Below, in pieces: positions 1-12,107 of a DNA stretch of 64,000 bases. The stretch is from Diphasiastrum complanatum (lineage: Eukaryota; Streptophyta; Lycopodiopsida; Lycopodiales; Lycopodiaceae): contig MU831927.1 of NCBI GenBank assembly GCA_029204225.1, forward strand, positions 1 through 64,000, given 5' to 3'. A program made the position numbers and the translations under genes. The notes under the pieces were generated by a model. The model saw nothing but the letters and a program-made list of their open reading frames with translations. It was not told the origin of the DNA and ran no database searches. Each line of letters opens with the position of its first letter. The first letter of the stretch is position 1.

Positions 1-689
1 GATTTAAGTGCTTGAAAATCAGATCTAGTGGAATCCTCACATAAGTAACTTTCATAACACCATCCAATTGTCTTCAAAATGTCATTTTCCCATCAATGAT
101 AAATTTGCGAGAATTAGTATACAATATTGATTGATCTATGAGCAAAAAAGTGTTTTGGACCCTCACAGACAGCAATAACTTTCATTTCTCTGAGAAAGAA
201 CCTCTCTCCACTTTGAACAGACTCAAATCCATATCAGATCCCAGCTCCTGACATGCCTACAAGAGTTAGTTCCCATTTGATCTACAAAAAATAGAATTTT
301 CGATGAAAATAGCTAAAAGAGCTCTCGCATAGCCAAACTGCACACTAAGAACTCTTGCAAATAGAATCAATAGAAAGATATGCCTTAGATCTATCTACTA
401 TAAAGAGCAATCAAAGGAAGACCAAAAAGTTATCAAGGAAAAACAACCATATGGGCCTAAAATCACACTTTTGGCCAATTAAAACTGATCAAATCCTCAA
501 AAATTCAGGACAAAATACCACTGATCCATCCAGATCCAGCTACCATGGACTTTCTCGCTGAATGAATCTGAGATATAGATGATCAGTAACAGGCAGAGCA
601 GGAAATCAAGCACCAAAACCATCCTAGAGCTACAAACAATGCGTATTAAATTAGAAGTGAAGCCAGCAGCAATGGAACCAATGGGTCAA
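1..689. other. No gene recognised
   Basis: AT-rich sequence with only short chance open frames. It lies upstream of a decayed gag-like reading frame and may be leader or LTR of that element, but I see no terminal repeat, primer-binding site or motif that would show this. Confidence 0.4.
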
Positions 690-2010
690 CCCTGTACCTA
701 TTGTACCCTTGCAAGAAGTTTGAAGCGCACCCCATCTTGAATGCCAAAATATGATGGATCATCAGATCCGATCAGGTTCTTCCAGATCTACGAACAAGTA
801 CGCGACAACGGAACTTTGGTGAAAAAGTTGATGTTGTTTCCCATGTCACTCATTACTGCAATGCAAGATTGATTCTTTAATCTTTCGAACAAGGAGAAGT
901 CTACTTGGGAAGGGGTTAAAGTGGCTTTCATCACGTGCTTTAAACCAAGAAAATTCCTGGAAGATTGTTTCTCCTATTGAGCAAAAATAAGATGGAAAAA
1001 AGAGAAAGAGTCTGGGATTACATCGAGCAAGTGTGGTTCCTTGCGGGATTGCACAAAGTATCAGAAGAGAACTCAAACAATGGGAGCAGTACGCTATGAT
1101 GTAAGAAGCAATGGAAGATGCGATCATGGAAGAGGATGAAGGTTCAGAGGATAATTCCTATCCAACGTCCCATAATCCAACTCTGTCGATAGCATCAACC
1201 TCGAATGCTTCTAGTATTTCGATAGATCAACTGATTTGGAGAAAGTACACAAGCAACAGATGGAACAGTTGACTACCCAGTTTGATCATAAGCTGAAGGC
1301 CTTGCAAGAAGCTGTAGTGCCAACTTCTAATGCTCCTAAACTGAACCAGCTACAGTATCCCAGAGAGAAAATGTATGGTGTTCGGTTTGTACCCAGAACC
1401 ATACAACAAATGAGTGTCCAGTTTGAAGCAAAATCTCAAAACTGACACCACAACGATATTGCCACCTGTGCAACGCATCATCGCACAAAACAACATTTTG
1501 CCCATTCAACCCTAAGATCATACAATAGAAGTGGAATCAGTATCAGACTTCATATTCTTATCACCGGGGGGCTTCGAATGTGGCACCGAGATATGGAACG
1601 TTGAATAATCAGCAATGCATGGGCTTACCTACATCACCAGGGCCAGTTAACAACCAAGTGTCTCATGTAAATTTGACAACAGTGGAGCAAGAAGCACCAC
1701 CCTCAACCTGAGCAACAATAGTGACATGGATTGGACGAGCCCTATGTCGATCCAGCTATCAATGAGTATTACGCGACCTATGCTACCCAGCCTCAACGTC
1801 AAGGTGGGAGAATCTACGGTTGCTATGATGCAACGAAGGACACAGAATTGCTGAGTGTCCTCAAAAGGGCATGGATAACCCCTTTTGTTGAGGATGCGGT
1901 TATAGGAATTGCTACAAGAATTGCCCATTCAAACCTGGAGCACCTTCGAACTTGCAACCAACAACTTTCAAGTAGGACACCACAGAAAAACACAATTCTC
2001 CATGTTTCAA
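690..2010 (+). pseudogene. Decayed retrotransposon gag-like region with zinc-knuckle relic
   Basis: Plus-strand translation gives a gag-type pattern: 'PKYDGSSDP' near 745, then 'WEGVKVAFITCF' near 907, then 'RVWDYIEQVWFLAGL' near 1008, each in the order found in retrotransposon gag domains. Near 1885-1925 a cysteine cluster (C-x2-C spacing, then C-x3-C-P) looks like a worn CCHC zinc knuckle. Stop codons and frame changes break the frame many times, so no protein can be made. Gag normally coats the element RNA. The order matches a plus-strand element whose pol could be the copia sequence at 3.2-6.5 kb, but the gag looks nearer to Ty3-type, so they may be unrelated. The call rests on pattern reading only. 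Confidence 0.45.
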
Positions 2011-3243
2011 TATTAGCAATTACGTGAGCAGAGAAATGGAAGGAACCAGCTCCTTCACCACCACTGTGGTGGCCTAGTCGTTATAGATTTCCACAAAAAT
2101 GATGAACCATGTAGTATAGAAGGTTTGATCGTTCTCCAAGAGAGAGAATAACTCATCTTTTGCATGGTAAATGTATATATGATGGTAAACGGACTGGTAT
2201 GTATAAAACTCACAACAAATACTACAGCGACATAACTGGTTATCCAAAGATTTTGGGTAAATTGGCATCCAGGAACACCAATGATGAAATGTTTTGGTCA
2301 AGGTCTGTAAATGTAAGGATTACTTTATCTTTCAGACTCTTCAGGCATCAAGGAAACAGTCAGAACTGACAACAAGTAGCAATTAGATTCAGTAAGCAGA
2401 ATCACATTAGCTAAAGATTCTTCTTAATCAAGCACAGAGAATTAGTCTTTATCGCAAAAAACAAGCAAAAACAGAGCCTCAAACAATTCCGTTATCTAAA
2501 CACATAGCTCATTCAGAAATGAAAGAAGGTTTGCTAAGAAATGATGCTTAACAGCTTCGGCTAATACCTTGCACACATTAGTTAGAATTGTTACTTGCTG
2601 GTGTCACCTGAAAATCCATGTTAGAGTAACTGAAATTCAGTATAATATAAGAAATGTGTGTGATGCAATCTAGACAATATCACAATCATCCACATGTCAT
2701 GTAGAGTGTGTTCACACATATGATAAGAAGTGATTATGTGAAAGAATGCTCAAGCTATAGAAACTCGCTTCTCTCTCTATTGATACTCAGCTCTACGTAG
2801 AAATGCGTCAGTACAATGGCACAAAGTGTCGACCTTATAGGAACGATCACCGGCCTCAATGTCGTTTACGAACCGTTAAATGTCGGTTCTGGACTTCTAT
2901 TGCGTCTCTTTAGAACGTCGCAACTTCTACTTAAAATATGAATTTACAAAGTGCGAAATAGGCCTTTACATGTATTTAGGCACTATAGCACATTTTACGT
3001 ACATGGAGATTGAAAATTTTTACAATATATGACATAACTCAGATAATGTGAAATCATAAGTCTCCACAACCACCCTCATCAGTGTCAATGGTAAATGATC
3101 AATCCTCAGCTGCAGGACCAATTTCAAATGTGAGGGAAGAAGAAAGACAATATTACAAGATACGCCATTAGATACAAAAAGCGAAGGCAGAGGAAGATGC
3201 ACGAGCAAGAGATGTACCTATAGAACCTCTTGCTACCAAAATA
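2011..3243. other. No gene recognised
   Basis: Low-complexity to ordinary AT-rich DNA between the gag-like relic and the rearranged copia pol. Short open frames here have no recognisable domain. Probably repeat-derived, but no boundary could be placed. Confidence 0.4.
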
Positions 3244-3945
3244 CTAGCACCAACAACAAGCTTGCCATTGTGAATAGATCAAAATGATTTTTTGCATCAT
3301 CATCATGAACCCCCATTTCACATGGGAGAGCCTGAGGTTCCACATATATCTGGACTGGTGAAGGTACAACTTACCTCCCTCATAGTCCCTATCAAGGTAA
3401 CAACTGTCTTCTTCCAGATCCACAATCTCGAACTGTTTCGAGATGTCTTCCTTCACTTCAGCAGCTTCTCACTCTTGCAGATTGTATCAGAGTGTCGTCC
3501 ACATATATAGCCATAGTAATGATCTGCCCATCTGTAAATCTGACATACACATTGGAATCAGCCATCAGTGGCTTGAATCCTAATGATTTTAGGGCTTGAT
3601 CTTTCTTTTTGTACCATTGTTGAGCTGATTGTTTCAGACCATAGATACTTCTATGCATTCTACATGCATAATCAAGAAGTGAATACCCAGAAAATCCTAG
3701 AGGACTTTGGGATGCTAAATTGCAAAGGAGCAAATACTCCAATCCTCCCTGGAACAACGCTGAGAATAATGATTGTTCGAGGACTGAAGAAGAGAGAGAA
3801 CAAATTCAGCTCACACCTTATAGGAGGCTGATAGGTTCGCTGATGTACCTTGCAGACAACACACGTCCTGACATTGCTTATGCAGTGTTCAAGATGAGCC
3901 AATTCTGCACGAATCCATGCTCAACACATTGGAAGATTGCAAAAT
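3244..3945. pseudogene. Ty1/copia RT-RNase H fragment with an internal inversion
   Basis: The segment 3345-3662 encodes copia reverse transcriptase on the minus strand ('SIYGLKQSAQQWYKK', 'ADSNVYVRF', catalytic 'YVDD' near 3500, then 'HQSRY'). Immediately to the right, 3675-3945 continues the same protein on the plus strand ('QKILEDFGMLNCKG', 'PYRRLIGSLMYL', 'TRPDIAYAVF'). In the sister copy at 5.4-5.95 kb these two stretches are contiguous on one strand, so about 320 bp has been inverted here in place. The copy then stops at 3945 and an integrase begins, so this is the tail of a first copia copy joined to a second. Non-functional. Confidence 0.8.
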
Positions 3946-5050
3946 GAGAACGACCAAAATTATGGAGTTAGTGCATTCTAGCATCTGTGGGCCTTTCAAT
4001 GTGATCTCAGTTGGAGGCTCAAAATACTATATAACCTTCATTGATTATTACAGTAAAGTTGTCAGAGTGTACTTTATTCAGAATAGATCTGAAGCACTTG
4101 ATAAATTCACAGAATATGTGAATTGGGCTGAGAGATGTACAGGCAACAAAGTGAAGCAGATCATGACAGATCAAGGTGGCGAATACATCTCGAATCGCTT
4201 CACTGACTTCTACAATGATGGTGGCATCATTCACAAAAGGACCGTAGCCTACACGCTGCAGCACAACAATCTTGTAGAACGAAAGAATAGGACCCTGATG
4301 GAAGCTACCAGATGCATGATGGCCTACTCCAAAGCTCCAAAGGTACTGTGGGTTGAAGCAATAGCTATAGCCGCATACATCCAGAACAGGACAGGTAAGT
4401 CTAGTGTCCCTCACACAACACCACACAAGTTATGGTGGGGTAGAAAGCCCAACCTATCTCACATCAGAATCACTGGCTGTGCAGCATATGCACACATTTC
4501 TGATAAGCTTTGAAAGAAGCTTGACGAGAAAGCTGAGCAGGGATTTTTGGTAGGTTATGACAACAATTCATCATACTATAGAGTCTACATGCCAGACACG
4601 AACAATGTGAAAACAGTGAGAGATGTCATATTTGATGAGAGTAGGACAATGGCCAATGACGATCCTGTCAGCTATGAGGTTACGGAGAGACAGTACTATG
4701 ACCTACCGCCAGTGATAGAGGGAGCAAAAGACAAACACGAAAATGAAGATTTTGGAGTCGCTACCCATTCGAGTGACGAATCTGAAGACAAAAGATTCGA
4801 GAGACAACCTACTGCTACAGTTCCTGTAAACCAAGATGGTTCCAGACCTAGCAGAGTAGACAAAAACAAAGGCATTGCTGTCCAAGGAGGATCTCCTAGA
4901 AGATTGACAAGAGCACAAAGAGCGCCAGCAAGATACGTGCCAGCAAATTTGCTTCTACATCAGAAGAGTTTTGTGGATTCGGTGGTGAACCACAAACTTT
5001 CAAGGAAGCGATTGAATGTCCAGAGAAGGACAAATGGATCCAAGCCATGA
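3945..5050 (+). pseudogene. Ty1/copia integrase (decayed)
   Basis: Integrase joins element cDNA to the chromosome. The retroviral integrase core is clear: 'CGPFNV', 'YYITFIDYYSKVV', 'IMTDQGGEYISN' carrying the second catalytic Asp, and 'NLVERKNRTLMEA' carrying the catalytic Glu. The first catalytic Asp is lost: the usual H-x-D-I-C-G-P motif reads 'HSSICGP'. A stop codon at 4512-4514 splits the core from its C-terminal extension ('GFLVGYDNNSSYYRVYMP', 'RDVIFDE'). It is followed directly by reverse transcriptase, the copia order. The frame may start earlier in the fused RT fragment; that part is not integrase. Inactive. Confidence 0.85.
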
Positions 5051-6545
5051 ACGAAGAGATGGAATCCATGAAGAAAAACTAGGTATGGACGTTGTAGCCA
5101 TTACCGCATAAGCGCAAGACTGTCAAATGCAAATAGAGTTTTCAAGCTCAAGTACAGACCAAATGGGAATGTCTCAAAATACAAAGGCAAGAATGGTAGC
5201 GAAGGGATTTTCTCAGAGATATGGTATTGACTACTCTAAAACCTTCTCTCTTGTCATCAAATATTCGTCCCTACGTCTATTATTTGCATATGCAGTTGCT
5301 TATGACCTCACGATCCACATTGTGGAGAAGACAGCCTTCTTGCATGGCGAGCTAGACGAAGAGGTCTATATGGATCAACCCCCAGGATACGTCTCAAATT
5401 CACTTCCTGATTATGCATGCAGAATGCATAGAAGCATCTACGGTCTGAAACAGTCAACTCGACAATGGTACAAAAAGAAAGATCAAGCCCTGAAATTATT
5501 AGGATTCAAGCCATTGATGGCTGATTCCAATGTGTATGTCAGAGTCACAGATGGGCAGATCATTATTGTGGCTGTATATGTGGATGACACTTTGATACTT
5601 TTTGCAAGAGAGAGCAGCTGATTGCTGAAGTGAAGGAAGACATCTCGAAACATTTTGAGATCATCGATCTAGGAGAAGCCAGGTGCTACCTTGGCTTGCA
5701 AATTGACAAGGACTATGAGGGAGGTAAGCTATACCTTCACCAGTCCAGATACACCCAGAATATCCTAGAGAATTTTGGGATGCTGAACTGCAAAGGAGCG
5801 AATACTCCAATGCTCATAAGAACGGTGCTGACAAACAATGATTGTCCGAAGATTGAGGAAGAGAGAGAACAAATGCAGCCCACACCTTACAGAAAGCATG
5901 TAGGTTCACTGATGTCCCTTGAAGACAACACATGCCTTGACATGCTTATGTAGTGTTCAGGATGAGCCAATTCTGCACGAATCCAAGCTCGACACATTGG
6001 AAGATTGCAAAACAAATTTTGCAATATCTACAGTTAACGAGGGATTATGGCCATGTGTTATTGTCGTGATACATGTTTCAAGATGCTTTCGTACAATGAT
6101 GCTAGTTGGGCATCCCTCAGGGACGATTGTAAAAGCGTCTTAGGAGGATGCACCATCACATTAGGATCGGCAGTTCTCTGGGTCAGCAAGAAGCAGACCA
6201 TTGTGGCCCAGCCATGCTACGAAGCAGAGTATGTTGCAATAACAAAGATGGCCAACAAGATAATCTGGCTAAGGCAGTTCTTGGACGAATTGGACGAAAC
6301 AAGGAGCGAGCCTTTGGTCTTGCAGATGTATAACACACCTGCAATACATTTGACGAAAGATCCTATGTTCCATTCGAGAACGAAACACATCGCAATCAAG
6401 TACCACTTGATCAAGGATCTAACTGAGAAGAAGATGCTGTAGACCACCTTCATCGGAACGGAAGACATGTTTGCTGACATCTTCACCAAAGCCCTGGACA
6501 AAGAACTTTTTGAGAGACAGAGGAGCAGTCTTGGAATCGTAAAGC
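5051..6545 (+). pseudogene. Ty1/copia reverse transcriptase and RNase H (decayed)
   Basis: Copia reverse transcriptase motifs read in order: 'ARMVAKGFSQRYGIDY', 'FLHGELDEEVYMDQPPGY', 'SIYGLKQSTRQWYKK' and catalytic 'YVDD' near 5580. Then come the connection ('CYLGLQIDKDYEGGKLYLHQSRY'), 'GMLNCKGANTPM', and RNase H ('NDASWASLRDDCKSVLGG', 'WVSKKQTIVA', 'SRTKHIAIKYHLIKD', 'DIFTKAL'). Stops at about 5619, 5951 and 6440 and at least two frame changes interrupt it. It belongs with the integrase just upstream. The RNase H Asp of the usual 'DADWAG' motif is present as 'NDASWAS'. No activity is expected. Confidence 0.85.
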
Positions 6546-7665
6546 TATCATGCTTTGAGAGGAAGATGAAGAAACAAAACGTTTTTGTTTACAAAGCTTT
6601 GCTAGATTTCAGCCATCTGCTTGATGAAAATGTTCGCGAACACGAAAGTCAAATGACACGAATCAAAAACGTTCGTGAACATCTTGACAAAAAGACACGA
6701 ACGTGAAAGATTCGTGAAAGAGAATCTTTCGCGGTACAGCAGGAGAAAGTCAGACGACAAGAAAGTCAAACGACGCGACACGAAAATCGTCGCAACACTT
6801 TTTCTGCCCTCACGCTCCAAAAAGGACCAGCAAGATCATGCAAGTATCCAGAAGTACAGATATTTGATCTGATAGCATGACATCAGCAGATACACTCTAG
6901 GTTGTGGCTAATCTACCACTCTTGTAATTCCTGATTATTATAGATGCTTAATTACTCTAATCTAGAAGTTACACAGAGTGACTATATACTTTCTGGATGA
7001 GACTTGACAGACAGACATATACATGAAGTAGTCTGATGCTAGTAAGCAATCAAAACGAAAATACAGAATAGAAGTCCGCCTGCATGCGAGACAAGTTTTA
7101 TGTAAGCAGGACCCATAGAGATCCACAACTAGTAAGGGAGACGAAACTCGTAAGAGAACTGTATTTCTCTTATGCCAATGCACTGCATGGTTTTGCATGC
7201 AGTGCCTGAACAATCAGAAAATCAATAGATGATCTTGTGGCCGTTTGCACACATATCATTTTTATTTATGTCTAATCTTGAATGCAATTAGTTTGTTGTT
7301 ATTCGTGTGTCTGATTCTCTCATTCATTTAATTTTGCACCTTGGTTGAGATCTTGTTGAATGCTACATTAATTTTTAAACGTAGGTCAGCAGTGTCTGAC
7401 TACATTCTAGAGGACTATAAGAAGGATACAACTGGCGGTGACCAACAATCAGACCCGAACTCCATCCGAATTGCTTTGTATCGTTTGCTTTGCTTTCGCG
7501 ATTACCTTGCGATTGCCATCAATTTTCACTTCAAGTTCCTCTTATATTTAGAGGCCTTGACCTTCTTTTTTGTGTGTGTTTCAAGGTAATGAAGACAATT
7601 GGTGCTTGTCCCATGAAGTATTTTGTTGTCTACCATTTGGGGCCAATGTATGCCGCTCCATATAT
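6546..7665. other. 3' flank of copia relic; no gene recognised
   Basis: Follows the copia RNase H end. Between 6625 and 6800 short motifs related to TTCGTG/CACGAA and TTCGCG recur in both orientations, giving many tiny palindromes. This may be a remnant of the 3' LTR, but no clean TG...CA ends or duplicate copy was found. Confidence 0.35.
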
Positions 7666-7788
7666 GGATATATATATGTATATGTATATAGATATATATA
7701 TATGTATATAGATATGTATGTATATATATGTGTGTGTGTGTATATACATACAAATATATATATATATATACATATATATACATATCAT
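7666..7788. repeat. TA/TATG-rich microsatellite
   Basis: Alternating TA, TATG and TG runs. A small inverted-repeat element begins at its right edge, and similar CATA/TATACG sequence resumes on the far side near 8422, so the element appears to sit inside this microsatellite. Confidence 0.85.
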
Positions 7789-8421
7789 AGTTGCACTGCA
7801 TTTTTGAAATACGTTTCAGTATCGCATTCAGAAATGCGGTTCAAAAACGTGTTTCTGAAATTTTTGAAAAATTTCCAGAAACGTTTTTTTTTTAAAAAAA
7901 AAAAATTGGATTTTTTTTTTAGACAATATGGGTATCCGATGAAAGCTCTAATTAAGAGCATAATAATTGTGTAATTTGTCGACTGTTTTGGGTGCCAGAT
8001 GGTCCAGTTCAGGTGCAATAATCCATGTTGGGTTCTGTCAAGGGTAAAATTTCAAAACTAACATCTAGCCTGTCCGTTGCGATCACAGATGGTCCCAGTA
8101 AGTGTGTTTTTGCTCAGGCCGTTGGGGGTCGGACCCCCTGTTTCTCGGGGGGCTACCGCCTCCCAAACCCCTTGAGCATTTATTGAAAACCAGAGCTTAG
8201 CTATTGAAAATAAGATCTGTTTGTGCCTCATCTACTACACTTTTGAGAGGCAAAACGCTGGTTTGACCATGGATCCCCTAAAAAAATTTGTCCTAAGCTA
8301 TTTTTCCGAAAAAAAAAAAAAAGATTTTTTTTTTTTTTTTGCGATTCTGGGTATAGAAATGCGTTTCTCAAAAATGCGGTTTCAGAAACGCGTGCCCTCA
8401 TAAACGCGTTTCTGTGCAACT
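7789..8421. mobile_element. Small non-autonomous inverted-repeat element, copy 1 (MITE-like)
   Basis: Starts AGTTGCAC and ends with its reverse complement GTGCAACT. The ends are rich in pieces of the palindrome AGAAACGCGTTTCT. Internal sequence 'GACAATATGGGTATC' and 'GGTCCAGTT-AGGTGCA' is shared with the copy at 53,629-53,960, which proves a dispersed repeat. This copy is about 300 bp longer, with an added GC-rich block (8110-8165) able to fold into hairpins of the GGGGGTC/GACCCCC type. It has no coding capacity. Superfamily is unknown; no clear target-site duplication, partly because it lies in a TA microsatellite. Confidence 0.75.
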
Positions 8422-9084
8422 ATAATACATACATATACGTATACATATAGTTCTAGTGAAGAATCAAGAGTGATACTAACATTTTTACAAAAAAAAAGAC
8501 TTTTTTGGCAAAAATATGACAATATGACAACTGATCCTCTAAGAAACCTTTTATTTCTTATATTATTCTTCGTCGACCTGGCAGTAGATAGATCTGAATC
8601 ACACCTATGCACAGTGAATCGAACAAAGGTTCTTTTTCTGTATTTTTAGGGTTTTGGTGATTTTTTCGTATTTTTTTATTGTTTTTTTGATGTTTCTGAA
8701 AATCTGCTTGGAAGGATTATTTGCCCATCAAACTGAAGGTGCCTACAACTTGGTGAACATTTCTTGAAGGAGGACAAAAACATATCAGCTTTGATGACAA
8801 TTTTTGTCTCCTTTTGACCAAAATCTGGTAGATTTGTCCAATTTTTGTTGTTTTTTCTGATATCTCAAATCCAAATGGATATTAAGATTGGTGATCTGAA
8901 TATCTTTCCCTCTTCCACAATCAAATTAGATTTCAAACAAGAAAATCCACTCAAATCAGGCAAAATCACTCCCAAACTAACCCTAAATGCAGATTTTAAC
9001 ATTATTCATGCCACAACAAGATGCCTAATGCAAGCTAACCATCAAACAAACATGCTGCAAACTGAAAAATTGGCATAGCTTCCC
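8422..9084. other. No gene recognised
   Basis: AT-rich DNA with homopolymer T and A runs. The short plus frame at 8845-9078 has no recognisable domain. Confidence 0.4.
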
Positions 9085-9620
9085 GAAAATGGCGTCAAAA
9101 TTGTAGTGGGTTTCTTTCCTTGTCTAAGCCCCAGCCCAAGCTCTAATCAATCTAGCATCAAGGAGATGAAGTTAGTTGTCACGCGTAGATTCGTTCCTAT
9201 GAGAGCGATAACATACTTTCATATTTCAGCATGAATGGAAGATTCACATCTAACTCTACCATCCGCTAATCCTAAGCATTAAAACTACATCCATTACACA
9301 ATGAAGATAGCTTACTCTTTCTCTCTCCCTCTCTTTCTCTCTCATAAAAAGTCTAAAAACATGCAATCCTAACAACAATCAGATCCAACAATTAGCAAAA
9401 CACAATAAAAGCATGAGAGATGGAGGAAAAGTGATAGAAAGCAAGGACATTCATAAATCTATTCCATAAGAGAACCAATCTGCTTTATTGAAATGAAAAT
9501 ATGTACATGTGTAGGAAACTCGAGTTGGTCTCTTTTTATAGTAGAGAGGAGGACCCTGGCCTCTGAATCCTATTGGTCCATTTCTACCTCCCAAGTCCAC
9601 TCAACCTTAATTACAGCCAA
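9085..9620 (-). mobile_element. Putative LTR on the minus strand with TATA box
   Basis: Read on the minus strand, 9530-9545 carries a TATA box (CTATAAAAAG) as in an LTR promoter. Further along is 'AGGAACGAATC', resembling the conserved end region of many plant LTRs, and next to it at 9085-9107 a 'TTTTGACGCCATTTTCGGG' motif that resembles the TTGGCGCCGTTGCC-type primer-binding region of some Ty3 elements. The left neighbour would be the element interior, but no coding was found there. No second LTR copy was seen in the window. This rests on motif resemblance alone. Confidence 0.35.
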
Positions 9621-9783
9621 AAAAAATTATCATTCAGATCAAAGATTTTTATTTGCTCAATATTGATCAATTCTATTTTTTCTGGTAAAAAAAAATCAAT
9701 TCTGATTGCTGAAATAATGATGTCTAGTTTTTCATCTTTTTCTTTGAAGAATGAAAAAATCTAGTGGACAGATAGTGGGGCTA

Positions 9784-10520
9784 GATCCCATATGTCTAGT
9801 TCTAGAAACTCTTTCACAAGTCTCATGCCATATCCAGGTGCAAAAAGATCAATCTATACTGCTAATGATGTTGAGTGTAGAATTAAAGGAATTGAAAGTA
9901 TTCCACTGCATGCATCATCATCAAAATCTTTTTGTTTGCATGATGTACTTTATGTACCTAGACTAACCAAGAATCTCGTTAGTGTAGGACAGTTGTTTGA
10001 TAGCATATTGGATGTCAAGTTTCATGTTGACAAATGTATAATCTCAAGAGAAAATGAAGTTATTGCTAGAGGATCTAGAATTGTAAAGTTGTACAAACTA
10101 GATTCTAAGGAGAGTGCTAACATTTCAGATATTGCTTATGAGACCAAGGTTCATCAGGAGGATCTGTGACATAAGAGATTGGGACATCTTAATTTCAAAG
10201 CCATGCAATCTATGGTCAAGGAAGGAAAAGCTATTGGACTACCAAAGACACTTTCAAAGAAGCTTCAGCCTTGTAAAGCTTGTGTTTTGGCAAAATCACA
10301 TAGAAGATCTTTTCCAAGATCAAGCATCGAAACACAGCATCCATTTGAACTCATGCACTCTAATGCTCATTTCTCTTCAACCAAAAGCAAAGGAGGAGCA
10401 AATTGCTTTGTTTCTTTTGTAGATGATTATACAAGATATTCTTGGATCTATAGGCTATCTTCTAAAGCCATGGTTTATGATGTTTTTCTTACTTTCAAAG
10501 CTTATGTAGAAAAGGCTTGA
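9784..10520 (+). pseudogene. Ty1/copia gag-pre-integrase and integrase start (truncated)
   Basis: The stretch includes 'FCLHDVLYVPRLTKNLVSVG', the usual junction between protease and the GAG-pre-integrase domain. A zinc-binding region follows: 'HKRLGHLNFKAMQSMV' and 'PCKACVLAKSHRRSF', the H-x3-H...C-x2-C pattern. The integrase core then begins ('VSFVDDYTRYSWIY') and ends at a stop (10,518) after about 60 residues. A stop at 10,167-10,169 also cuts the frame, and the first catalytic Asp is replaced (usual H-x-D, here 'HSNAHF'). The remainder of integrase is deleted; the next sequence belongs to reverse transcriptase. Inactive relic on the plus strand. Confidence 0.8.
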
Positions 10521-11110
10521 GGAGGAGCAACTTCAAGCACCTAAAGAAGATCCACAAGAGAAAGATCCGAGCCAAGAAGGCTCACTTATGATGGAGGAGG
10601 AAGGCAAGTGGAAGGTGAAACTTCCTATCATGCATTCTTCATATCAGATGAAGAGCCTAAAGATGTCCAAGAAGCACTTCAATCCAAGAAATGGGTTGAA
10701 GCAATGACCCTTGAGTTTGAAGCCTTGATGTCAAATAACACATGGGGAGCTTGTGGAGCCACCAAACAACATGCATATCATTGGATGTAAGTGGGTATTC
10801 AAGATCAAGTACAACAATGATGGATCCATCAACAAATACAAAGCAAGACTTTGTGCTAAAGGCTACTCTCAAATCAAAGGTCTTGACTATGAAGACACTT
10901 TTGCACCAGTTGCAAAAATGGTAACCATAAGAATTCTCATTTCTCTTGCATGTTATCACAATTGGAGGATGTTTCAGCTTGATGTTTCTAATGCCTTTCT
11001 GAATGGTTACCTTGAGGAGGAGATTTACATGGAGCAACCACCTGGATTTGTGAAAGAAGGTGAAGAATCAAAAGTTTGTCTTTTGTTCAAAAGTCTCTAT
11101 GGTATTTTAA
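10521..11110 (+). pseudogene. Ty1/copia reverse transcriptase N-terminal half (truncated)
   Basis: Continues the copia fragment after an integrase deletion. It encodes 'EALQSKKWVEAMTLEFEAL', then with a frame change near 10,760-10,790 'GCKWVFKIKYNNDGSINKYK', 'ARLCAKGYSQIKGLDYEDTF', 'FQLDVSNAFLNGYLEEEIY', 'MEQPPGF' and 'VCLLFKSLYGI'. Homology stops near 11,105, before the YVDD catalytic motif and RNase H. Reverse transcriptase makes the element cDNA; this copy cannot work because the active-site half is missing. Confidence 0.82.
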
Positions 11111-11295
11111 GGAACATCTCGGCTCAAGCTCTTGCAAACAATCTTGTGTGTCATGCAAGAAGCAAACATATATCAGCAGAGTTATACATAGGCTCTTCGG
11201 CTATGTATGCTCTCGAATACATTCGTATCAAAGAATTTCAATTTTTGCAGAACGAAGACAATAAGCGGAATTTTTGAAAGCGAAAGTCGTAGTTT

Positions 11296-11757
11296 CAAAT
11301 ATACAAACCCAAAGCTGTTGTGGATTTAGGCGCATTCGACTACGCAGGGTTGCTGATCAACATTAATATGGCGTATCCAGAATTATTCAGTCTATATGTG
11401 GATTGAGAGTGAAACCTTGCAGAATATTTTGCGGAGATTCGACATAATCTGCAGGATAGAAGGAAGTCATTCAGATATAAGCAATTTTGTACATATTCAT
11501 TTTGGCAGTTTGGTACCTTTGCGGCAAAGACATTATTTTTTGTTCAGAATCTTTATGTTAAAAGCAATTTTATTAGAATCTCAGTTCGATATTGTGAAGA
11601 AATCACTCTACGAAGTGATTCAGACGAAGATACAAAGTTGACTAAGGAGTTGTTCAATGGAGCATTACTCCCTGTTAAACTAGAAGAATTCGGCAACCTC
11701 CCAGTTGGCCGATATACAAAATCCAAAGAAGATTTGTTGTTGATCGAAACTCAATAG
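11296..11757 (+). other. Unrecognised coding-like open stretch
   Basis: One plus frame reads from 11,296 to a TAG at 11,755-11,757 with only two close stops (11,404-11,412). The last 114 codons are fully open but have no ATG at the start, so simple ORF lists miss it. The predicted peptide has ordinary composition with clear charged and aromatic content ('KTLFFVQNLYVKSNFIRIS', 'DSDEDTKLTKELFNG'). I do not recognise a family. It lies between the copia fragment and a possible Ty3-type LTR, so it may be an accessory retroelement frame or part of another decayed element. Chance openness cannot be excluded. Confidence 0.3.
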
Positions 11758-12107
11758 AACTTGGAGCTAGCTCAGAAACTATATGAAAAATTAAGTAATT
11801 CATAAATATTATTCATGTCTTTGTCATGCTGATGCCTATCTGTGATACTGAAGCTAGATCTTTGCAGTTTGAAGATGTTTTGAAGTTTGATTCCAGTTTT
11901 CATCAAACAATTTCAACTCAAAATCAACCTAACTCAACGCAACAACAAGACATATTCTCTGAAGAAATATCTAAAGGACGAATCATATGAAGAAATATAT
12001 TTTTTTCGCCTAAACGAAAATATGACAAACAAGAATGTTTCTCGAGTAATCCTCGAAATAAAGATGATATGTTCAGGAGGACGTTTCACATTTGAGGAAG
12101 GGGATAT

